Source: Desmodesmus armatus (lineage: Eukaryota; Chlorophyta; Chlorophyceae; Sphaeropleales; Scenedesmaceae). Taken from it: a DNA stretch of 64,000 nucleotides. The DNA lies in contig VIIQ02000067.1 in assembly GCA_007449985.2 (NCBI GenBank), forward strand, positions 310,001 to 374,000, in the 5' to 3' direction. Every line of letters begins with the position of its first letter. Positions within the stretch are counted from its first letter, which is position 1. The translations under genes were made by a program, and so were the position numbers. Below are positions 49,813-59,919 of this stretch, piece by piece. The notes under the pieces were generated by a model, which was not told where the DNA came from, searched no databases, and worked only from the letters and a program-made list of their open reading frames with translations.

Positions 49813-52800
49813 TCCCACCGCAGGTGTGGCTGCAGATGGAGCTGCTGCTGAACCCCCTCCCTATACTCACCCCCTTCTTTCAATGTTTTGCGTTCATCTT
49901 GCACCCCTGCTGCTGCTGCTGCCTCCTCCTGCTGCTGCTGCTGCTGCCCTCTCCTGCCGCAGGTGTGGCTGCAGATGGAGCTGCTGCTGAACCCCCTCCT
50001 GCAGCGCACCCGCAAGCTGGTGCGGCAGCTGCTGGCCCAGTCAGCAGGCGGTGAGGGCCCGCTGCCGCAGCTGCTGGAGCCTGATGTGGCAGCAAAGTTG
50101 GATGAGCTGCTGCAGGAGGTCGGCACACCTGGTGGCAGCGAGGACGAAGGGGATGAGGAGGGTTTAGGGGGCTCTGATGATTACGGCCGTCAGGGTTTTG
50201 GGATGCTGGGTGGTGATGGTGATGATGACATGGAGGAAGAAGAGGGAGATGAGGGTGAGTGTGAATTGAATGTGGGGTTTACAGTTGATGGTTTCACGCT
50301 CATAGTCCAAAGCTGCTGGAGCCAGTTTGCAGCAGTGCTGTGTGCTCTGTCCTGCTATAGGGGGCACAGTTCTGGATTTGCCAGGTGCACAGTCAAAGTT
50401 GACAGGCGGGCTGTACAGTTACACAGTTGTTCAGCCGCTGGGGTTGTGTATGATGCATGGCGTTGGAACCTTTTTTGTGTCCTTCTGTTTTGCCAAGCTA
50501 ATCCAAGCAAAACCATACGGCACTTATGTTGGGTCCGGAGTCACAGCAGAGGAGCTGCTCTTTGGGTGGAGTCCTGCACATGTGACTAACTGGTGTGATG
50601 TGGTGTGCCGTTGATGCTTGCAGACCTTGAGCATGAGGCAGCAGCTGGCAGCAAGCAGCAGCGCAGGCAGAAGCAGAAGCCAAAGCAGCCGGCAGGGGTT
50701 GAGGACAGGTGAGGAGTGATGAGGCTCGGGCAGGCACGCTCGGCACCGTGGTAGTGCTTGCAAGCAATCCCAAGGCTCGACCTGATGCGGGATGCAACTG
50801 TGGGGTGTGGCTGCTATGTGGGGTATGCTGGAGGGGTTGGGAAGGCACCCAGGCTGCAGCAGTAGCAGTGTGCCAATTGGCTATTGGCAGCTTGGCATGG
50901 CGGCTTGTGCTGACCATGCCCTGCCAGTTGTTGCACCAACACACCAATGGCAGCACTGAACACTATATGTCTGTGTTTCTTTGTGTCTGCGGCTGTGTCT
51001 ATCTGTGCTTCTATGCCTGGTTGCTTTCCTGGTCCCCTATGAGCCTCTGGCTGCCTTGTGGGTTGCTCAGTTTTTTGCTGAGCCAATTACTGTAACTGTA
51101 ACTGTGTGGCTGCTGCTGCGCAGGTTTTTGAATCTTGATGACATGGAGGCCTTCCTGCAGCAGGCTGAGCGGCAGGCAGCCGCGGATGAAGACGATGAGC
51201 AGGTAGGTTGATACTGCTTCTGATGGCAGGCTTGGGAACCCTAGCTTGCTTATGACGCACCTTACTTGTGCAACTGCATTACAGGACAGCATTAGCCTGC
51301 GGTCAGCTGACATATGTCAAGGATTGTTTGCTTTCATAACAGACACCATCAACCTGTGCGATGATGTGCCGTGCTGTGCTTTGCTGTGCTGTGCTGTGCT
51401 GTGCTGTGCTGTGCGGTGTGGTGATGGACTGAACTGCAGGATGATGACGAAGATGAGGAGGGCAAGGAGGAGGAGGATTCAGAGCCATCAGCAGATGAGG
51501 GGGATATCATGCAGCGGCGGCAGCAGCGGCGGCCCGCAGGCACAGCAGCAGCAGCAGCAGCAGCAGACAGCGATGAGGAGGAAGCTATGTGGAGCAACTG
51601 CTGGACAGCACCGCTGCTTTGGCCGGCAAGGGCAAGGGGTCCTCAGGGGCTGCAGCAGCCGGGAAGAAAGGAAAGAAGGGTGCTGCTGCTGCCGTGGATG
51701 GTGATGCGATCATGTACGAAGACTTCTTTGGGGCAGATGGTGGGGATAGCGATGCAGATATGGGGGATGCAGCAGCAGCAGGGGCAGGGAGTGAGGATGG
51801 CAGTGACTGGAGCATCGAAGGGGGTGAAGAGCAGGAGGAGGAAGGAGAGGAGGGCAGTGAGGAGGAAGGGGCTGGCCGGCAACTGCAGAAGCAGCAGCAG
51901 AAGCGTGGTGGTGTGATGTGGGACGATGATGCCGATGATGATGGTGGGAGTGATGAGGAGGAGGAGCCGCTGTCAACACACGAGAAGCGGTTGCTCAGGA
52001 TGCAGGTGGGTGGACACTGACGAGATGGTCGTCACAGAGTGTTCTTAACTTCAACTGCATCAAAATTGTGCTTCCACCCCTTGAGCTGGGTAAGGGGTTG
52101 GGCTGAAAAAGTCCTGTGCCGTGTGTTGCCGTGGATAGCCTTGGCTCACCGGTCCGTCCCGGTGCATTTTGTCGCTGGCTGTACACTGCGGTGTAATGGT
52201 GGGCCGTGCTTCATTCCACTGCCGCAATTTCCCATCACTTTGAATGGTTACGGTTCCCAGTAATCGTTGATATAAACAAATAGGATTGCTCACTGTGCCA
52301 TGCTGTGCCGTGTCGTGTCATGATGTGTCATGTCGTGTCCTGCTGTGCTTTGCCCAGGAGCGCATTGCTGAGCTGGAGGCGGAGGCTATGGGTGACCGGC
52401 CCTGGCAACTGAAGGGAGAGGTGGCTGCAGTACAGAGACCACTCAACTCAGCACTGGAGGTGAGACGCTGCTGCTGCTGCTGGTGTTGCTGCTGGTGGTG
52501 TTGCTGCTGCTGGAAAGGAGGGGTGGGGTCAAGTGGGGTGGGGTGGGTATGGGAGGTGGCAGGAGCTGAGAGGCAGCCCAGTGCAACATTGCAGGCCCTC
52601 AAGGCCCAGATGGGGCCATACTGTTTTTTTTGTGTCCATAAGACGGCAATACTCCCAGCAGACAGTGCGAACTGTCTGTGCCGCGACTCTCTAAAATGGC
52701 TGCCTCCACTGAAATCACCTCATCACGCTGAATCCCGTCCCTCCCTGCGTGTGGCTGCTGACGACCTTTCCGTGTGTCGTGCGTGTGTGTCACCAGGTTG

Positions 52801-55114
52801 ACATGGATTATGAGAACCTTCACCGGCCGCCCCCTGCTCCAACGGAGGAGGCAACAACCAGCCTGGAGGACATGATCAAAAAACGCATCGCTGAAAACAG
52901 GTGAGTTACAAAATTTGGTAGAGAAGATGGAACTGCAGCTGCAGGCATGCTGCCTCTGTGCTGTTGTTGCTTCTATCTCGGTACTTTCACCTCCTGGAGG
53001 TCTCCCCAGCCGGTCGCACATGATCAGACCGTGGGCGGGGGGAACACTGACTGGGCACATGCCAGCTGCTTGTATTGCTGCTTGCAGCTCACACCAAGCA
53101 TGCCTTGGGTGTATGCCCCATCGCGGCTTATGTATGACAGGATGCGGCTTCAGTGATCCAATCGCTGAGCCCGTACAATGACACACAAGGGGACTTCGGG
53201 TGGGACGATACGCGGCCTGCCTTGTATCCTTGCTTGCCCAGGCGCTGTGGCCCTGTTGCTGTGTGCTGATGCTTGCCCTGATGCTATGCTGTCCTCCTCC
53301 TGCTGCTATCACTGTTTGCAGGTGGGATGATGTTGTGCGTGTGCTGCCCCCTGCCCCTGAGGTGAAGCGCAAGCAGCTGCTGGAGCTGGACGACACCAAG
53401 GCGCAGCAGGTGAGACACCGTCACACAGTTACATTAACAGTTACCGTTGCAGATACAGTAACAGTTACAGTATCTGGCCCGGCAAAGCCGTGCAACCCGC
53501 AAGGGAGGCTCATGCGGGTTGCCGTCACTGTTGCTGCCGCAGTTGCTGCTGCTGTACGCCGCGCCGCGCATAGTTCTGCAGCTTTTACGGTTTGAACACA
53601 TCGCACTGACAGGTATCCTGACTGCTACAATTTCATGGTTCAGGCTAGGCTGGACCCCATGGTGAAAGGCGTACTTTCCATGCCTGCGTGGCCAAGGTAT
53701 GATATAGCATGTATGTGTGATGCTGCGTGTCATGTTGCTTGCAGGGTCTGGGTGAGGTTTATGAGCAGGAGTTTGTCAAGGCTGCCACAGGGTTCAGTGC
53801 ACCCGACAAGCAGGACGGCATTCGCCAGCAGGCTGCGTCCCTGTTCAAGGCGCTGTGTGCCAAGCTGGACGCACTCAGCAGCTTCACATACACACCCAAA
53901 CCAGTGGTCACCGAACTGGAGGTGAGACCCCCGGGGTGGGGTGTGTCGACAGATGGAGTACTTGAATACATGCAAGCTCTTGGATACATGCAAGCTGTGT
54001 GGGTGGGTGGGGGATGTTGTGGGACAGGGTGGAGTGTGATGGTGGAAGGGGACGGCTTAGGTCACCGGTGTGTGTAGGGAGGGCGGGGAGGTAGTGAGGC
54101 CTGCTCACTTGGTTGTCTGTTATGGCGACAGGACACATTTTCACCTGTGCCAACAGTCAGGACGGCTCTCTACAGAAGAATGAGTGGGGATGGCATCGTG
54201 ACTGTTGAGACTGTGCTGCGTTTGTTTGTGCAGGTGCGGTCTGATGTTGCTGCCCTGGCTCTGGAGGAGGTTGCTCCCCTGGCTGTCTCCACCGCCACAC
54301 TGGCAGCACCCTCTGAGGTCTACAAGGCAGCAGCACCAGGAGGAGAGGGCAAGGCGGAGCAGGAGCTGTCACGGTGAGCAATGGCCCTTATGCTTGGCTC
54401 TTCGCGTATCAACAATTGCATCTCATGTATGATGTATGATGCTGCAGCAGCAGTGCTGGTGGTGTTGATTGGTCTGCAGCATGGTTGCAAGCAGCAGTTG
54501 ACAGTCAGCAATGCTGCATCTGAGACAGCCCTGTCTGCGCGCTCAGCTGCGCCAATGTAGATGTCCCCGGTGGAGCAGGGTTCCCCGGTTTGGTCTTTTG
54601 CCGCAGTAAAGAGCTAAGGGAGGGCTGTGCCCAAGCAGAATTGTGTCCAGCCGTCAGCAGTCACACAACCCCTTTTGTCACTGACAGTACAGCAAGCAGT
54701 GTCATTTCAGCTGACTAGTGCCTGTCGTTCCCTGCTGCAACTGGTCTCCTTCTTCACCCCCTCCCCTCCCCCTGCAGTGACGAGCGCAAGCGGCGGCGTT
54801 CCAAGAAGAAGCGTGTCCACAAGGCCAAGGAAGCTGCCAAGGACTCTGAGGCAGCAGCCCGGGCAGCAGCAGCAGGGGAGGCAGGAGCCCTGGTGGGTCG
54901 CAAGTCCCTAGCCAAGCAGCTGGCAGCAGCAACCAGCAGCGGCCTCATCAAGAAGGGGGTGGTGGGCGCTGGTGGCGGCGATAAGAGCCACAAGAGCACG
55001 GCCATGTTTGGCAAGCTTGCGGCTGCGGCGGCTGCGGGGGCTGATGGGAAGAGTGTGGGAGGGGCGAAGAAGTCCGAGGGCAAGAAGCTCAAGTCCTCAG
55101 CTGTCAAGCTGTAG
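48177..55114 (+). CDS. MPP10: MPP10, U3 snoRNP component of the small-subunit processome
   Basis: Required in the nucleolus for early 18S rRNA processing, in complex with Imp3 and Imp4. Exons: 48177-48194, 48316-48695, 49220-49384, 49963-50254, 50624-50708, 51124-51202, 51440-52005, 52358-52459, 52797-52900, 53322-53409, 53745-53921, 54234-54373 and 54778-55114. Family blocks: GEGFDAEQVWLQMELLLNP (N-terminal), NLDDMEAFLQQAE, acidic stretches, then the conserved core ELEAEAMGDRPWQLKGEV, NSALEVDMDYENLHRPPPAP, LEDMIKKRIAENRWDDVVR, GLGEVYEQEFVKA, and a basic tail (ERKRRRSKKKRVHKAKE). Exon 2 to exon 3 phases do not match; an alternative acceptor at 49243 or a missed small exon is possible. Within 51440-52005 the frame changes near 51587-51590 with no usable intron. 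Exon 4 starts inside a tandemly duplicated block. Confidence 0.9.
49557..49995. repeat. Four tandem copies of a splice acceptor plus exon start in MPP10
   Basis: An acceptor followed by GTGTGGCTGCAGATGGAG and CTGCTGCTGAACCCCCTCC is present at 49650, 49824 and 49963, and a shortened copy (GTGAAGCTGAACCCCCTC) at 49557. Each is preceded by a CTG/CCT pyrimidine-rich tract. Spacings are 93, 174 and 139 bases. Only the last copy continues into the conserved exon 4 reading frame. Confidence 0.9.
49763..49811. repeat. (CTG)n microsatellite
   Basis: An uninterrupted run of about 15 CTG triplets within the duplicated acceptor block of the MPP10 intron; it forms the pyrimidine-rich tract before the acceptor at 49824. 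Confidence 0.9.
51372..51415. repeat. TGCTG pentanucleotide microsatellite in an MPP10 intron
   Basis: About eight GCTGT units directly upstream of the acceptor of the acidic exon at 51440. A degenerate relative (TGTCG, TGCTG, TGTCA units) occurs at about 52296-52350, before the next acceptor. Confidence 0.85.
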
Positions 55115-55609
55115 GCCAGCCATTCAGCTGTCAGCGGTTTCATGTTTCATGTCCTGGCGGACAGCTGGTTTGCTGGTTTGGTGGTTGTGCCCTGTACTCA
55201 ACTCAATTTACCGGTGATGAGATTGTACCGTTCAGCTGTGCGCTTGATTGAGGGCGTGTGTGTCAGGGCTTGCTGACGTGCCGCAGACCATAGTGAACAG
55301 CGCATGGCAGCTGATGAGCTATGCGGCAGAGGTGCATTGGTTGTGCTGATGACATGTAGCATGCTAGCAGCCTCACATGCAGAGATATTGCTGAAGGTTG
55401 TGAGCATGTATGCCATCTTACCAGGGTTGGCCTGTGTTGCTGTATGGCTGGGTTTGCTGGCACTGCTCCGTGAAGGCCAGGCTGAGTTTCTGCACTTGCA
55501 GTTGCAGGTGCCGATGTACCAGCAGCATGGCGGGGTTTTGTTGACGTATTGAATGTTACAACCACAAAGCAATGCCTTGGCATCATTGATCAACATCAAC
55601 TGATATGTC

Positions 55610-55614
55610 TGTAA
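55610..55614 (+). terminator. Putative polyadenylation signal TGTAA for MPP10
   Basis: TGTAA about 495 bases beyond the MPP10 stop codon. Motif and position only. Confidence 0.35.
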
Positions 55615-56285
55615 AGCTGAGTGTGACTGACTTGGTGAGAAATCGGGCCAGTTTCTGCCCATGGGGCAACCCTCTACTGTGCACTAGTCATACACTGACA
55701 ACATGGTGGTGTGATGGCCATGGTGACACCTCAACCACCTCACAATAAACAACAAAAATCTCCAGACAAAGATACCTTAATGCCTCCGGAGGCAGGATCC
55801 TGCAACAGGTAACTGTAAGCCACATGTCCATTATGTACAGTATGATGGCGTGCAGTGCAGCGGCGCCAACTGTCAAACATACACCGGTGTATCCGGACAC
55901 TGAACTAGCCAACCACAGACAGAAATATGCTCATTCCCTATCAACACGATGCATGTGGAGTGGACCCATAGTGCTTCGACTGATAGAAGTCGCCGTACGG
56001 TACTCAGCGGATGGCCAAGACACCACAAACCCATATTGCTGAAGCCACACTGGCACCCCACAACAGCATGCCTGCCAGTAACACGGCACTGGCCACAAAC
56101 ATGGGACTGTGGATGGTGCGCTGATTGAAGGGTCACAAACACAAAAACTTACTGACACATGAGAGGCAGCTGCAAGATAAAGTGCTTCCAGATCTGGACA
56201 CCTGTCAGTGCTAGCCACGGCGACAAACAGACGGAATATAGCCAGACTCAACAGAAACAAATGCAGTTGAGCTTCACAGCTACAG

Positions 56286-56290
56286 TTACA
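56286..56290 (-). terminator. Putative polyadenylation signal TGTAA for the coiled-coil protein gene
   Basis: Minus-strand TGTAA about 235 bases beyond the stop at 56524. Confidence 0.4.
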
Positions 56291-56523
56291 ACATTGATTG
56301 ATAAGATGATGTGCCATACAACCAACTTGGTGCAGTGGCACTGCATCCCACTGGGCCCTGGGCAGAAGTACTGCCACAACCAGCACATTAGCATTAGATG
56401 GAACGAATATCCTGAGGTTGGCCCGCGGCAACCCCAAAGGACAGCACAACAAACCGCAAACACCCACAGAGTTCACCGGGTCAGGCGCAGCGAGGCGAAG
56501 CAGAGCCTGCACGCAGGACCTGC

Positions 56524-58610
56524 TCAGCGCACACACAGCTTCTTGCCGCCAGCAGCAGCCTGCAGCCTCTGCATCACCTCCTCCCGCCTGCCCTCCAGCT
56601 TCTTCTCCAGCCACTCCTGCAGGGGCCAAGTGAGGGCAAAAGCAGACGGGCGGTGCAGTCAGGGGCATTGGGAGTTGCAGCCTGTCACACCTTCTAGTGT
56701 CTTAACATCGGCCGCACTGCGCAATCATGGCTGCTGAACAATTCAAACCTCTTCAGGCTAAGCAGTTATGATGTGCACTCATAGTTACAAGTAACCTTAA
56801 CCAACCTAGTAACTGCTGGCTAATTTTTTGCCCCTGCGGCTGCATATTGTAGTACATCATGAGTTTGCTGTCCTGGATATTGCATCTGCATTCACTATAG
56901 GACCCACCCCGGTTCAGTCATGCAGCATGGCATGCATCCTGCTGCCGCACCGTGATGTAGGAGGTTGCGTTCTGGCGCTCCGGCAGCAGTGACAGCTCGC
57001 TCTCGATGGTCCCCACTGCTGCATTGAACATCTCGCACAGGTTCTGAAGGTTCTTTGCAGGTGCACGCATCTTCATGTAGTGGAGCTTGAGCCGCTTGCT
57101 GTTCTCCTGCTTGGCCCTCTCATCCCTCCCTGCAGTGGCCTTCTCTGAGTAAACGTTGATCTCGTTGGACACGAGCTGGAAGAACATGGAGACAGCTCCG
57201 ATGGCGCGAGTCAGCTCTGCAACAGCATCACTCAGGGGCCCCTTGATGATCGTGAGTGCTTGTGCCGTGTTTTTTGCATCAGCTGTCGCAGCACAGCACT
57301 TGAGAGCGGCTTCCTCTTGCAGGCATTAACCCTTTAGTTGCCAGGGTCCTAAAAATAGGACCAGAATTGCGGCCTGCATCGAAGCACATAACTTTTCAAG
57401 GACTTATCATCTGAAGGCCGCAGCGGGCTTGCCGGAAAGCTGAACTCGCGGGCTTTTCAGCGATACCGCGCACGGCCGCAGGGGATGCCGCATGTCAAAG
57501 TTATGACCGTACAATATGCTGATTATGGCATTCAATTAGTTTGTGTTACTGGCAACTAAAGGGTTAACCAATATTGAGGGCAGCTGGGTTGGTGCCAGTG
57601 TCACGCCAATGTGCAAGACCACTTTGGTGCACGCTGAACATGACATTGCAGACTTTTCATAGTCGACATGCAAAATACGTGCTGGCAGAAGGCATGACGC
57701 ATGCTGTGCTGATGTGCACTCCTGGTGAAAATTCACATAATGCATCCACATGCTCTGCACAGCCAGTCAAGTGCAGGGGGCACAGCCTCTGTGCATGCAG
57801 ATGCAGCTTACAGCATGCGGCATGCGGTAGGCTGCATCGGCATCGCGTTCTGTAGACACACTGCCTTCCCGGACTCGAGTTGAGTCGTACCCTCCCGTTG
57901 ACGAGAACAGTGAGCAGCAGAGTGTGCACGTACCCCCTTATCACCATGGTGGTCCACCACCACCAAGCTGCCAGCTGCCACAACAGCTCCCACGATTGCA
58001 CTGACTCCCAGGGTGAACGGGGCCAGGGCAGCTCCCGTAATGCCTGCTACAGCTGCCACGTGTTTAGCTGACTCTCTCTTGGCAATGTGGCGCTGTTCCT
58101 TGGCAGCCATGGAGTCTCGTAGCCCCGCGTTGCTCCTGCAATGCACCGCACAGCAGCATCAGAGCCTGTCAACTGCTCCACAGATGCCGGCCGACAGAGG
58201 TGCTGGCACACAAAGCATCTCAAGCGGCATCAACCAATCATATGTAGTAGGGAGCATCAGCATCAGCATCGCCGTATGCCCTGGGCGGGCTGTCAATTCA
58301 CGTGCCTTTGTGTGAAAGTGCTGGGCATCGTAGTATGCTATACAGCTGGCAACCTTGCACAAGGCTTGTATCACCCAGTGACGCACCTGTAATCCAGCAG
58401 CAGCTTCTCTGTCACTGTTGCTGCCTCATCGCCCAGGCGCAGGCTGTCCTTGTACAGCTCCCAGTGCAGCTGGCTCACGATCTCAGCATGGCTGGCGTAT
58501 GTGGCTGCATCTTCAGCAACTTCCTCAAGCATCTCCTGAAACTCTTCAAAGTCGAGCTCCACATAGTTGCTGATCCAATCCGCCAGGTGTTGAATGAACA
58601 CCTTGGACAC
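56524..58610 (-). CDS. Unidentified coiled-coil protein with glycine/alanine-rich membrane hairpin; N terminus not found
   Basis: Four exons, complement: 58387-58610, 57934-58135, 56951-57313 and 56524-56616, all in phase, giving the C-terminal 293 residues. Exon 1 is helical and acidic (ELDFEEFQEMLEEVAEDAAT). The second exon contains a long apolar Gly/Ala stretch, VAGITGAALAPFTLGVSAIV then GAVVAAGSLVVVD, able to form a transmembrane hairpin. The third and fourth return to charged helices (FFQLVSNEINVYSEK, EWLEKKLEGRREEVMQRL). Helix bundle, apolar hairpin, helix bundle is the layout of apolipoprotein-L-like proteins and of alpha-helical pore formers such as the ClyA/Hbl group; this is a resemblance in layout only, no family is claimed. 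The exon at 58610 begins at an acceptor, so at least one upstream exon is missing. The acceptor at 57314 lies 12 bases from a MITE. Confidence 0.65.
57326..57567. mobile_element. piggyBac-like MITE: TTAA target duplication, 15-bp terminal inverted repeats, 234-bp body
   Basis: Flanked by TTAA at 57326-57329 and 57564-57567. Terminal repeats CCCTTTAGTTGCCAG (57330-57344) and CTGGCAACTAAAGGG (57549-57563) are perfect reverse complements. TTAA insertion and ends beginning CCC are the marks of the piggyBac superfamily. The body contains no open frame of note and has a short internal palindrome (GGTCCTAAAAATAGGACC) next to the left end. It is non-autonomous and lies in an intron of the minus-strand coiled-coil gene. 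Confidence 0.88.
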
Positions 58611-59303
58611 CTGCGCAGGCAGTGAGGGCAGTGCGTACTCAGGTCAGTATACTGAGGTCAGTTGGTACAGTATACTCAGGTCAGTTGCAATGGCACGGGT
58701 GAACTGATTGACATCCGGTGGGTCGATCCTCGATAGCGGTTGAGTAATGCACAACGTTTAGGGGACGACTCACCGGCCAGCTAAGTCTCATGGTAACCAG
58801 TGCCAGTATAGGGTAGGGTACTATACCCATATATGGGAGGGTTGCGTACCACATACGGGGACAATACCAGAGGCCAGATACAAGCTGCAGGCGTGTCCCA
58901 TGTGGGTGACAAGGGCTTTTCAAGTGGCATTGTTGGGATTTCCACTTGGCCAGCATCCCCCCCCCCCCCCAAAGCCCAGCTAGGGAGGCCCAGCCAGGCT
59001 CAGGCATCACAACATGATATGACATGGAAAACAATGCTGTTGGGCCTGAAAATTAGCCTCCGCAATCAGTCCACCTGTAGCCACATAAAGATCAGCCCAT
59101 GACTCGGCGTGACTGGGCGTGACTGCCTGGCCTGGCTGCCTGGTCCTTGAAGCAGTGACATCTTACTGATTGAATTACGGGTAACCAATGAGATCGTCGA
59201 TAGTGAAGTCCTGCTCCCAGCCTTCCTGTCATCACATGGTTCCCAGCACTCCATCCCACTGCAGGTTAGTCAAACGGCAGATTAGTCATGCCGATGAAAC
59301 GAT
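58611..59303. other. Region between the coiled-coil gene and the KDZ gene
   Basis: Should contain the missing first exon(s) of the minus-strand gene and the start of the KDZ element. A minus-strand frame near 59175-59225 (GWEQDFTIDDLIG) looks protein-like but its splice phase does not fit the next exon. ACTCAGGTCAGT-type direct repeats occur near 58636-58685, and there is a run of about 12 C near 58961. Element ends could not be defined. Confidence 0.4.
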
Positions 59304-59876
59304 ATGTCAGATGAATGCGGCCCACGAAAGATGTATAATAGCAAACCCAGTAAACACCCCGCTGCATCTTCATTCAACAGCATCAATGCAATGAATGCTA
59401 AGATCCAGCTGAATTTCGTCACAGTAGAGCAGCAAGCAGCAAACATAGCAGAAGAGAACCGCAAACGACCTAGATCAAATCGAACTGGCCAGTTGCCGCC
59501 TGGGAGTCGCGGCAGTGGCCGGCCACGTCTGCATCAGTCAGATGATGGTGATGGCTGCAGCACAGCGGAGCCAGCAGGCCTGTCAGAGTGGGAGGAGCGC
59601 AACCAGGCAGCACAGCAGAACTGGGACAAGGCCAACGTGCAGAACCGGCAGCTGGCACAGCAGTACAGGGCTTTCGATGCCGACACCAGCAACCACCAGC
59701 AGATTGATGCAGCACTACACTGTGCAACACAGTCAGTGGCAGCATCCCTTATCAGACACTCTTGCTGCTGCCTTATACATCAGCCTCCAGACAGGGAAGA
59801 GCTTGGGCAACAACTGGCAGCCCAGTTGCTGAACGCTGCCCAGCACCAGCCAGATCGACCAGCCGATCAGCAACAG

Positions 59877-59919
<43 letters not shown>

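Larger units (their letters stand above)
55115..56523. other. Intergenic region between convergent MPP10 and the coiled-coil protein gene
   Basis: Holds both 3' flanks. TGTAA occurs on the plus strand at 55610-55614 and on the minus strand at 56286-56290, as expected for two convergent transcripts. No gene is supported. Confidence 0.5.

Noticed and set aside
49132..49990. Long frames full of Leu/Ala/Pro in both strands
   Set aside because: Produced by the CTG/CAG and CCT repeats in the duplicated MPP10 intron block.
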